Shown: in pieces, positions 1 through 6,213 of the stretch | Layout of the letters: each line of letters begins with the position of its first letter | Numbering within the stretch: position 1 is the stretch's first letter | Assembly: GCA_003151295.1 (NCBI GenBank) | Contig: PLXD01000128.1 | Coordinates: forward strand, 3,261-9,475 | Length of the DNA stretch: 6,215 nt | Direction of reading: 5' to 3' | From: Chitinophagaceae bacterium | GTDB taxonomy: Bacteria; Bacteroidota; Bacteroidia; Chitinophagales; Chitinophagaceae | The notes under the pieces: model-generated | The model's input: only the letters and a program-made list of their open reading frames with translations | The model's database searches: none | What the model was told of the DNA's origin: nothing | Translations under genes and position numbers: made by a program

Positions 1-2
1 CC

Positions 3-2198
3 AATTCCGGAGATCGTATTTATATTGTACAAATGGACGCTGACAGCATGCATTGGCAGGCGCCGATATTGCTACCCAAACCATCCATTGGCGGAGATCC
101 GGCGCCGGGCGGCCTCGCGCTGAACGATGCCGGCGATAAGATCTATGTTACCCTTAGCAGGAGCAATTCTTTAGCTATGATTCACTTAAAGGACACTGCT
201 AAAATTGTTCAAATACCCGTTGGCATCTCACCTTATGATATAGTCATTACTCATTCGAATAAAGCCTATGTCAGCAACTGGGGCGGTCGTCAGCCCCGCG
301 AAGGAGAATCTACCTATAATACATCCGGTTCACGGGTGTTGGTTGATCCTAAAACAGGTGTTGCCAATAACGGCAGTGTATCCGTGATAGACCTGGACAG
401 GAATACATCGCTGAAATCAATAGAAGTAGGATTGCATCCGTCCGGAATGGCGTTAAGCCCCGGACAGGACAAACTATACGTGGCGTGCGCCAATAGTGAT
501 ATTATCACCGTAATCGATACAAGAACCGATGAGGTGACTGAAAAAATATCAGTGCACCTGAATAAGGATATTCCTTTTGGAAGCGCTCCCAACGCGCTGA
601 CCGTATCGCCGGATGGAAAATATCTTTATGTCGCCAATGGCACTGAAAATGCCATTTGTGTGATACAAACCGGCAGCCCGGGAAAGATTCTTGGGTATAT
701 GCCTACAGGCTGGTATCCGGGTTCGGTGCTGCTGAATAAATCCGGTAAGACCCTCTTTGTAGCCAATGTAAAAGGGATCGGCTCCAGAAACCAACCGGCG
801 GCCAGGGCGGGGCACAATTCCCATGACAACCTGGGTACCCTCTCCATCATTCAGGTACCAGCTAAAAACGAACTTGCGGTCATGACGAATATAGTTCATG
901 AGAATAATTCCTATGTCCAGATGTTAAAAAATCTTCACCCGGCAACCGGTAAAAAGGAAAAGATGCCGATACCGCTATTACCGGGCCAGACCTCATTTTT
1001 CAAACATGTAGTATATATTATAAAAGAAAACCGCACTTATGACCAGGTATTCGGGGATATCCCCCAGGGCAACGGAGACACCAGTTTAGTGCAATTCGGA
1101 CAGGAGGTTACACCGAACCAACATCGCCTGGCGGAATCATTTGTCCTGATGGATAATTTTAATTGCAGCGGAATTTTAAGCGCTGACGGACACCAGTGGA
1201 CCGATGAAGCCTATGTGACCGATTACCTGGAAAAATCTTTTGGCGATTTCCCCCGCAGTTATCCATACGACGGGGATGACGCTTTGGCTTATTCGCCTAC
1301 GGGATTTATCTGGGATAAAGTACTAAGGCAAGGGTTGACATTCCGCGATTATGGCGAGTTCGTGAATACCAGTGTCGATCCCAAAACAGCCGGTTTTATG
1401 GATATCTATACCGATCTTCAAAACGGCGCGGATAAAATTAAGATCCTCGCAAAAGCAAATATCGACCAGCTTACTCCTTATATCTGTCCCGGATTTCCGG
1501 GTTTTACCAACAGGATTCCGGATGTATACCGTGCGGCGGAATTTAAGAAGGAATTGAAGGGATTTGAAAAAGACGGTGATTTCCCAAACTTCATAATCAT
1601 GGAATTGCCGAACAATCATACTTCAGGAACATCTCCGGGTATGCCTACTCCGAGAGCAGCCGTGGCAGACAATGATCTCGCGCTCGGGCAAATCGTAGAA
1701 GCGATCTCAAACAGTAAATTCTGGAAAGAGACCTGCATTTTTGTTACGGAAGACGATCCCCAAGCAGGTCTCGATCATGTAGACGGCCATCGGACAGTAG
1801 GCCTGGTCATAAGCCCTTATACTAAACGCGGGAAGGTCATATCCACGTATTATTCGCAAATAAATATGGTCAGGACCATGGAAAATATCCTGGGTACTTC
1901 CCCAATGAACCAACTGGATCTGACCGCCGATCCAATGCTGGATTGTTTTACCAATGAGCCTGATTTCACTCCTTATAAAGCCATCAGGAACAATATTCCG
2001 CTGGATCAGCTGAACCTAAGCCTTAACAAGTTGAAAGGCAAACAATTATTCTGGGCAAAGAAATCCCTGGAACAGGATCTAGATGATGAAGACCGTATCG
2101 ATGAAAATGTCTTTAACAGGATCATCTGGCATTCCGTGAAAGGTTATGACAGGCCCTATCCTGTTATAAAGAACGGAAATACTATTATTTCCGATTAA
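3..2198 (+). CDS. YncE/YVTN beta-propeller fused to alkaline-phosphatase-like phosphoesterase (5'-partial)
   Basis: The product is probably an exported phosphomonoesterase or phosphodiesterase of the AcpA/phospholipase C type (phosphoesterase family, PF04185); its substrate is unknown. Residues are numbered from the ATG at 33. Residues 1-280 form beta-propeller blades with recurring KxYV...VSVID strands (KIYV 37, KAYV 77, KLYV 147, YLYV 197, LFVAN 241). The phosphoesterase domain begins near 325. Probable metal and active-site residues are E332-N333 in KENRTYD, S383/D385/H387 in SADGHQW, H529 in NNHTSGT, and E573-D575 followed by DHVDGHRT (581-588). The tail NRIIWHSVKG with a following PYP is typical of the family, so the C-terminus is complete. 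The frame is open from position 3, and the ten codons before the ATG continue a propeller blade (GDRIYIVQ echoes GDKIYV). The start and any signal peptide therefore lie upstream of the window. The gene converges on the oxidoreductase. The family call is firm; the substrate is not. Confidence 0.93.
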   Translation, partial: NSGDRIYIVQMDADSMHWQAPILLPKPSIGGDPAPGGLALNDAGDKIYVTLSRSNSLAMIHLKDTAKIVQIPVGISPYDIVITHSNKAYVSNWGGRQPREGESTYNTSGSRVLVDPKTGVANNGSVSVIDLDRNTSLKSIEVGLHPSGMALSPGQDKLYVACANSDIITVIDTRTDEVTEKISVHLNKDIPFGSAPNALTVSPDGKYLYVANGTENAICVIQTGSPGKILGYMPTGWYPGSVLLNKSGKTLFVANVKGIGSRNQPAARAGHNSHDNLGTLSIIQVPAKNELAVMTNIVHENNSYVQMLKNLHPATGKKEKMPIPLLPGQTSFFKHVVYIIKENRTYDQVFGDIPQGNGDTSLVQFGQEVTPNQHRLAESFVLMDNFNCSGILSADGHQWTDEAYVTDYLEKSFGDFPRSYPYDGDDALAYSPTGFIWDKVLRQGLTFRDYGEFVNTSVDPKTAGFMDIYTDLQNGADKIKILAKANIDQLTPYICPGFPGFTNRIPDVYRAAEFKKELKGFEKDGDFPNFIIMELPNNHTSGTSPGMPTPRAAVADNDLALGQIVEAISNSKFWKETCIFVTEDDPQAGLDHVDGHRTVGLVISPYTKRGKVISTYYSQINMVRTMENILGTSPMNQLDLTADPMLDCFTNEPDFTPYKAIRNNIPLDQLNLSLNKLKGKQLFWAKKSLEQDLDDEDRIDENVFNRIIWHSVKGYDRPYPVIKNGNTIISD

Positions 2199-2211
2199 CA
2201 ACCTCTTCATT
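2199..2211. other. 13-bp convergent gap between two stop codons
   Basis: Only 13 bases separate the TAA of the phosphoesterase gene from the TGA (minus strand) of the oxidoreductase gene. No GC-rich hairpin followed by a T-run is visible in or next to the gap. The best structure I find pairs CAACC (2199-2203) with GGTTG (2221-2225) across a 17-base loop, which is too weak to call a terminator. Transcripts from both sides may therefore overlap at their 3' ends. Confidence 0.6.
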
Positions 2212-4113
2212 TCACCGACTGGTTGCAACCCTGCCTTCGATATCGACCCCCTTTTCAAATGGCTTCAGAAAAGTATCCAACAGCATCGTCACTTCCCGCC
2301 TGGTCAATACCCTGTCCCGGTAATAACGTCTGCCTCCGCTCATGCCCGCTTTTTGAAGGACTTCTGCCATCCGCCCCAAACGCACAGGCATCCCGATCGC
2401 ACCGAATATTTTCTCCAGTCCGCCCAGCGTGATTATTTGCTGGCTATATTCCTTCCTGGTAAACTTCTCCAAACCCGGATAATAGCTCCTCAGCCCCTCC
2501 AGCAACTCGGCAAAGGCTGCCGGTTTTTCCGGGTAGAACCAGGTCTCGTTGGCCCAGTTACGAGCCACTCCCACTCCTTGTAAGATCCCCGTTGCACCGA
2601 TCTTCTGTATAGCCATGAATTGCGGATCGCCGGCGCTTACGTCGAGATAAGGCATCAGGTATCCACCGGCTTTCAGCAATTCCATCTGAACGGTCCTCAC
2701 ATCGAGTCCCGAAGGTCCCCTATGCTGCCTGATGCATAAGGCCGCCATGACACCTGCTGCCTGACCCAACTGGAGAACGACAGGCTGCAGTCTTGTAGCG
2801 CCGTTCACGAGGTTGGTCACACTGATACTTTTTTCCGCAACGATCAGATCCTCCACGCCAGCAGGGATCAGGCATCCCATAGGAATATTATAGGATGGCA
2901 CCTTGATTTTTACAAATTCTATCTTCGGGGCCGCGGGATTTTTCCCATGATGGTGATCGATAGGATAATCTCCTACCGCTATCCCCGTCCTATAAAGCGC
3001 CAAAGTTTGTGAAAAAGGTTTTTGTATATAGGGAAGGGATAGCTCCGTGAGCCCCTTGCATCTCCTCGCCTCTCTGTAATAAGCAATCATCGGCAATTTA
3101 TCCGCAGTGGGATATTCATCGTCCGCCAGGCCTAGTCGCTTAAACCCCAGCACCGTTTGGATATAATAAACGAACCCAAGGGTATGAAGCCGTGCCTCAT
3201 TCAATAGCGCCGTCCTTTCCCCGGGTGTCTTCTCAATAAGATCGATGTAGAGGTCATTGCCGCAAAACGGCCAGTTAATCATGAATTTATGATTGGGAAG
3301 ATGGCCGTATTCCATCATTTGTGCACAGTCGCGGACCGGCTTCTTATCGGAGGCAGGATCGGCAAACTGGCAACAGCAACTGAACTCCGACGAATCATAG
3401 CCTGCAGGCCTGGGAATTGTCTTATCGGCACCCACTCCATAGTCTTTCAGTGTTGCCACATAGGTAAGGTCCTGGATGATCCCATTGGCCTTCTCCGGAG
3501 CCTGTTCCTCACCCGTTACATACCTGCTATCCATTCCGATGCGATAGCCCGCTCCCGCCTTTGCCATCACATCTCCTAATTCCGTAGCATCGATCAGGAT
3601 GGCAGCTACAACAGTATCGGTATGCCCCGTTCTTTCAACGGTCACCCTCCAGCGCTTATCCTCATGCAGGATGCTTTTCCAGTCGCATCGATACCATATC
3701 TGCAGGTTGGATTCAGCTGCCGCCATTTGCTTTAATATAGCGTTGCCGACTGATGGCTCGAACAGGGTATTGCTTACCCAACCCGTTCCCACAGCTCCCG
3801 CCCCACCATAATGATCATAGAGACGCTGACGAAACTCTCCCCATAGGCCGGCAGGAAGCTGATGATCCCCGTCGATGGCCGATACGCCCGCGGAAGTCAG
3901 CATCCCGCCCAGCCATTCGGTCTCTTCCACCACCAGGACCTCCACCCCCATCCTCGCCGCCTGTATACCAGCCATAGTTCCACTGGCTCCTCCACCGATC
4001 ACCAGCACAGCAGTATGGATCGTATGCCCCGGCCCCAACCCCGGCCCTTGCTGCCCCACCGCAACAAATCCCCGTGATAATATCGCTAATAAAAAACATA
4101 CCCGGACATGCAT
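2212..4113 (-). CDS. Exported FAD-dependent oxidoreductase (FAD_oxidored type) with SLH-like C-terminal region
   Basis: This 633-residue flavoprotein probably oxidises an unidentified substrate outside the cytoplasm. Residues 1-21 look like a signal peptide: R4, a hydrophobic core CFLLAIL, then VAVGQQ. The Rossmann FAD site is V38-I-G-G-G-A-S-G45, with the ribose-binding acid at E63/E64 after VLVV, followed by WLGG (67-70). ILIDATELGD (172-181) and RIGMDSR (191-197) are typical of PF12831 proteins. The closing FAD segment is RLQPVVLQLGQAAG (441-454). Residues 485-633 form an extra region resembling S-layer-homology repeats (DPQFMAIQKIGATGILQG; LTRREVTMLLD). Oddities are three consecutive cysteines at 246-248 and HHH at 387-389. 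The ATG at 4113 is chosen because it opens directly into the signal peptide and has AGGAT about 8 nt upstream. The lipoprotein gene lies 85 bp upstream on the same strand. The family is confident; the substrate is unknown. Confidence 0.93.
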   Translation of the reverse strand: MHVRVCFLLAILSRGFVAVGQQGPGLGPGHTIHTAVLVIGGGASGTMAGIQAARMGVEVLVVEETEWLGGMLTSAGVSAIDGDHQLPAGLWGEFRQRLYDHYGGAGAVGTGWVSNTLFEPSVGNAILKQMAAAESNLQIWYRCDWKSILHEDKRWRVTVERTGHTDTVVAAILIDATELGDVMAKAGAGYRIGMDSRYVTGEEQAPEKANGIIQDLTYVATLKDYGVGADKTIPRPAGYDSSEFSCCCQFADPASDKKPVRDCAQMMEYGHLPNHKFMINWPFCGNDLYIDLIEKTPGERTALLNEARLHTLGFVYYIQTVLGFKRLGLADDEYPTADKLPMIAYYREARRCKGLTELSLPYIQKPFSQTLALYRTGIAVGDYPIDHHHGKNPAAPKIEFVKIKVPSYNIPMGCLIPAGVEDLIVAEKSISVTNLVNGATRLQPVVLQLGQAAGVMAALCIRQHRGPSGLDVRTVQMELLKAGGYLMPYLDVSAGDPQFMAIQKIGATGILQGVGVARNWANETWFYPEKPAAFAELLEGLRSYYPGLEKFTRKEYSQQIITLGGLEKIFGAIGMPVRLGRMAEVLQKAGMSGGRRYYRDRVLTRREVTMLLDTFLKPFEKGVDIEGRVATSR

Positions 4114-4198
4114 GGCTTATCCTGATTACTTCAGGCTAAGTTAACTAAACAGGGGCTAAGATTAAACAGGGGTTAAGTTATTGCCGGAATAAAGACCG
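4114..4198 (-). other. 85-bp intergenic leader between lipoprotein and oxidoreductase genes
   Basis: This gap lies between two minus-strand genes and is taken up largely by the direct repeats listed separately. I see no rho-independent terminator for the lipoprotein gene and no TAnnTTTG box. Co-transcription of the two genes and an undetected promoter are both possible. The only translation signal is AGGAT (minus strand), about 8 nt before the oxidoreductase ATG. Confidence 0.5.
4144..4177. repeat. Two tandem 17-bp direct repeats, with a partial third copy at 4132-4140
   Basis: Units at 4144-4160 and 4161-4177 match at 15 of 17 positions; both differences are C/T. Their shared core on the plus strand is AAACAGGGG(C/T)TAAG. 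A shortened copy, CAGGCTAAG followed by TTAA, lies at 4132-4140. Copies ending at 4140, 4160 and 4177 are therefore about two helical turns apart. They lie 30-65 bp upstream of the oxidoreductase start, which fits a multi-site operator or a leader element. A chance local duplication is also possible. Confidence 0.7.
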
Positions 4199-4777
4199 CT
4201 AATGCTGGTAAACGTAGGGAATATTCTTAAACACGCCATTGCTGATATTCAGCGTATCGATATTCAGGCTGATGGAGTCGATCGTTATTATCCGGGCCGT
4301 AAAGTTGAAAACACCAGAGATCAATTTATGGACCCCGTCGCTGGACATGATCGTGGCCATTCCGCTCACCGCGGCGCCTTGCTGCCTCCATAAGGAATCA
4401 CGTCCCACCAGAGCTCTTTCCGAAAGATAAACGAATGCAGCATCCGTCTTCCAGCTATTCACCGTGTATTGCCCCGTGAGAAGGGTGCTGTCATTCGAAG
4501 TATAAAAAGAAGTATCTTTTATACTAATAGAGATCACCCTGTCGGAAGTATATCCATTGATCGTGATTATTTTGGCAGTACCGGGGAACTCATGCCCCAT
4601 GACCGCCGTAACAGAATCCGTCTGCCAATTGACGCCGGCAATCGTGGCGGAAAACAGCGCTGAGCTATCTGCCGCCATATTCGTATTGCTCCTCACACCC
4701 TCTTTACGACAGGAGAAGATTAGACCTGCCATCAGGGCGAACCCCAGGGACATGAATAGAAATTTGCCCGTTTGCAT
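4199..4777 (-). CDS. Small predicted lipoprotein, DUF6252-like
   Basis: This is a 192-residue protein without a known function. Residues 1-23 form a type II signal peptide: K5, a hydrophobic core FLFMSLGFALMAGLIFS, then the lipobox I20-F-S-C23, so the mature protein should be lipid-anchored at C23. C23 is followed by R-K-E-G, a weak resemblance to the charged surface-export signal of some Bacteroidota lipoproteins. The mature part is beta-rich: FSATIAGVNW (42-51), IITINGYTSD (70-79), GQYTV (102-106), AFVYLSE (114-120), SGMATIMSSDG (138-148) and ISGVFNFTA (153-161). This order of strands resembles DUF6252 proteins, which I infer from memory of the pattern. No clear Shine-Dalgarno precedes the ATG; the leader is A-rich, as is common in this phylum. 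The gene is divergent from the chitinase and lies just upstream of the oxidoreductase. It is clearly coding; its role is unknown. Confidence 0.85.
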   Translation of the reverse strand: MQTGKFLFMSLGFALMAGLIFSCRKEGVRSNTNMAADSSALFSATIAGVNWQTDSVTAVMGHEFPGTAKIITINGYTSDRVISISIKDTSFYTSNDSTLLTGQYTVNSWKTDAAFVYLSERALVGRDSLWRQQGAAVSGMATIMSSDGVHKLISGVFNFTARIITIDSISLNIDTLNISNGVFKNIPYVYQH

Positions 4778-4882
4778 GATTGTCGTTTTATTGGTTATTG
4801 TTTGTAATAGATTATTGGCTGTATAGGTTACTGTCTTTATATAGTACGTGAAGGCTATTGTTGGAGTTGTCCGGCAATTTTT

Positions 4883-4898
4883 TTTTTACCGGTAAAAA
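4883..4898. promoter_or_regulatory. Perfect 16-bp palindrome TTTTTACCGGTAAAAA, possible operator
   Basis: The sequence is identical to its reverse complement over all 16 bases, with an ACCGGT core and flanking T5/A5 arms. It lies 115 bp before the putative chitinase -7 box and about 105 bp from the lipoprotein start, so a dimeric regulator bound here could affect either gene. The arms are homopolymeric and adjoin a T10 run, so part of the symmetry is cheap. No regulator gene is in the window. Confidence 0.35.
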
Positions 4899-4996
4899 TG
4901 GCTCTTTGATCGGTTCTCCAAAGTTTTGCAAAAAAATAGCCTTTACAAAATCGCTGGTTTTTATCTTTTGTATCTACATTAGTCCTTTCCCTGTCT

Positions 4997-5004
4997 TAAT
5001 TTTG
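4997..5004 (+). promoter_or_regulatory. Candidate Bacteroidota -7 box (TAATTTTG) for the chitinase
   Basis: TAATTTTG matches the TAnnTTTG element recognised by the primary sigma factor of Bacteroidota exactly. Transcription would start near 5008-5012, giving a leader of about 60 nt before the ATG at 5074 and essentially none before the ATG at 5014. The nearest upstream TTG (4968-4970) is 26 bases away, more than the usual spacing of about 19-21 to the -33 element, so the call is tentative. Confidence 0.35.
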
Positions 5005-5097
5005 AACCACATTATGAACCTTGATATGAACACCGATAGGATCCCTGATACGAACCGCAATAGGAACTGCAGTATGAGCCGCAACTGGAGCCATTAT
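5002..5097 (+). repeat. Degenerate 12-bp tandem repeat, eight units, spanning the chitinase start
   Basis: Eight 12-base units run in register from 5002, 5014, 5026, 5038, 5050, 5062, 5074 and 5086. Examples are ATGAACCTTGAT (5014), ATGAACACCGAT (5026), AGGATCCCTGAT (5038), ACGAACCGCAAT (5050), AGGAACTGCAGT (5062) and ATGAGCCGCAAC (5074). Unit positions 3, 4 and 6 (G, A, C) are identical in all eight, and the last base is T in seven. Because 12 is a multiple of three, copy changes would preserve the reading frame. Units begin with ATG at 5014, 5026 and 5074 and with AGGA at 5038 and 5062. Confidence 0.7.
5062..5066 (+). promoter_or_regulatory. Shine-Dalgarno-like AGGAA that decides the chitinase start
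   Basis: AGGAA stands 7 nt before the ATG at 5074. The in-frame ATGs at 5014 and 5026 have no comparable purine-rich site upstream. Only the 5074 start places a compact signal peptide at the N-terminus, so this site and the signal peptide agree. Confidence 0.55.
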
Positions 5098-6213
5098 CTT
5101 TCAACAGGCGCTTTCGCCCTGATCGCCTTTTTCATCCTGATACCAGGCAACAGCCACGGCCAAGCCCCTTCGGACAAAGGACCGCAACAGCCGGCCGTAA
5201 TAGGCTACTATGCGGGCAGGATCACGGAGATTGACAGTTTCGCCGTAGAAAAACTGACCCATGTCATTTTCAGCTTCTGCCATTTAAAAGGCAATCGCAT
5301 GAATGTTGACAGGGCAACGGATACTGCGCTCATCCAACGCCTGGTATCTTTGAAAAGCAGGAACCCCCATCTGAAGGTCATGTTATCCCTGGGAGGCTGG
5401 GGCGGATGCAAGAGTTGCCCCGATGTTTTCGCTACCCGAAAGGGACGCAGGCAATTCGCCGGTTCCGTAAAAGAGCTGACGGAATATTTCCGTACCGATG
5501 GTATCGACCTGGACTGGGAATACCCTGCCCTCGTCAATGTCCCGGGTTACCCTTTCTATCCCTCTGATAAAGTCCACTTCACCTCCCTCATAAAAAAACT
5601 GCGTAAAAAACTTGGCAAAATCCAGGAGATCAGCTTTGCGGCTGGCGGTTACACTGATTTCTTCAAAACATCCATCGAATGGGATAAAGTCATGCCCCTT
5701 GTTAACCGTGTTAACCTCATGACCTATGACCTGATAGGCGGATATTCTACCATCACCGGCCATCACACTCCCCTATACAGCACTCCTTCGCAGGTGGAAT
5801 CCACGGACCACGCCGTGAATTATCTCGATTCGATCGGGGTTCCCCGCAATAAAATGGCCATTGGAACAGCTTTCTATGCCCGCATATTCGAACATGCCGA
5901 CAGCATTAACAACGGATTATACCGACCGACAAAATTCAAAAGGGGAGTTTCTTACCGGAACTTTGCCACCACATTATCCCCTGACAGCGGCTTTGTCCGT
6001 TACTGGGATCCGGTAGCCCAGGCGCCTTATATGTACAACGCGGCCCAAAAACTCTTTGTCACCTATGACGATTCCGTATCGATACGTCTCAAAACACGGT
6101 ATACCCTTGACAGGCAATTGAACGGGATCATGTTCTGGCAACTGGGGGAAGACAAATTCCACGATGGATTATTGGATGTGATTGATGAGACGTTGAAAGA
6201 AGCCAAAAAATAG
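5074..6213 (+). CDS. Secreted GH18 chitinase (single catalytic domain, subfamily A-like)
   Basis: This enzyme should hydrolyse beta-1,4-GlcNAc linkages of chitin by substrate-assisted catalysis, outside the cytoplasm. From the ATG at 5074 the product has 379 residues. Residues 1-30 form a signal peptide (R3, core GAFALIAFFILIP, cleavage probably near SHGQA). The TIM barrel runs from VIGYYAGR (42-49) to the end. Diagnostic motifs are SLGGW (105-109), the catalytic D142-G-I-D145-L-D147-W-E149 with E149 as acid/base, MTYDL (216-220) and the barrel-closing FWQLGED (354-360, W355). Residues of about 268-335, including FYAR and FVTYDDS, look like the chitinase insertion domain of subfamily A. C112 and C115 could form a disulfide. 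No chitin-binding module or type IX C-terminal sorting domain follows. Extension to ATGs at 5014 or 5026, or to TTG at 4858, is open but would put a long non-signal-like stretch first. It is divergent from the lipoprotein gene. Confidence 0.93.
   Translation: MSRNWSHYLSTGAFALIAFFILIPGNSHGQAPSDKGPQQPAVIGYYAGRITEIDSFAVEKLTHVIFSFCHLKGNRMNVDRATDTALIQRLVSLKSRNPHLKVMLSLGGWGGCKSCPDVFATRKGRRQFAGSVKELTEYFRTDGIDLDWEYPALVNVPGYPFYPSDKVHFTSLIKKLRKKLGKIQEISFAAGGYTDFFKTSIEWDKVMPLVNRVNLMTYDLIGGYSTITGHHTPLYSTPSQVESTDHAVNYLDSIGVPRNKMAIGTAFYARIFEHADSINNGLYRPTKFKRGVSYRNFATTLSPDSGFVRYWDPVAQAPYMYNAAQKLFVTYDDSVSIRLKTRYTLDRQLNGIMFWQLGEDKFHDGLLDVIDETLKEAKK

Larger units (their letters stand above)
4778..5073. other. 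Divergent intergenic region between lipoprotein and chitinase genes
   Basis: These 296 bp separate divergent start codons and should hold both promoters. The region is markedly more A+T-rich than the flanking genes. It holds a T10 run (4878-4887) that merges into a 16-bp palindrome, a second palindrome TTTTGCAAAA (4924-4933), an exact TAnnTTTG box (4997-5004) and most of a 12-bp tandem repeat. On the lipoprotein side TTATTG recurs three times between 4788 and 4818, but I find no convincing promoter for that gene. No small gene is supported here. Confidence 0.6.

Noticed and set aside
549..899. A 116-codon minus-strand frame opposite the beta-propeller
   Set aside because: It is antisense to well-formed propeller repeats and shows no motif of its own.
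2221..2230. Palindrome GGTTGCAACC near the oxidoreductase stop, as a terminator or regulatory site
   Set aside because: It lies inside coding sequence, has no loop or T-run, and 10-bp palindromes are expected by chance at this scale.
3815..4099. A 94-codon minus-strand frame overlapping the oxidoreductase start
   Set aside because: It lies wholly inside the oxidoreductase gene in another frame, over the segment coding the FAD-binding motif, and its translation is a Gly/Cys-rich product of GC-rich codons with no recognisable domain.
4788..4818. Three TTATTG copies as an iteron or operator array
   Set aside because: The copies are only six bases long, unevenly spaced and lie in A+T-rich sequence where such words are common.
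4962..4970. TATCTTTTG as a promoter -7 box
   Set aside because: It has one base too many for TAnnTTTG and lacks a TTG element about 20 bases upstream; the exact match at 4997 is preferred.
4858..5073. N-terminal extension of the chitinase to the TTG at 4858, or to the ATGs at 5014 and 5026
   Set aside because: The extension is A+T-rich, has no ribosome-binding site, and would bury a good signal peptide more than 15 to 70 residues inside the protein. The start at 5074 has AGGAA upstream and opens directly into the signal peptide.
5383..5766. A 127-codon minus-strand frame opposite the chitinase
   Set aside because: It is antisense to the catalytic core of a clearly coding GH18 gene and shows no domain or export signal.
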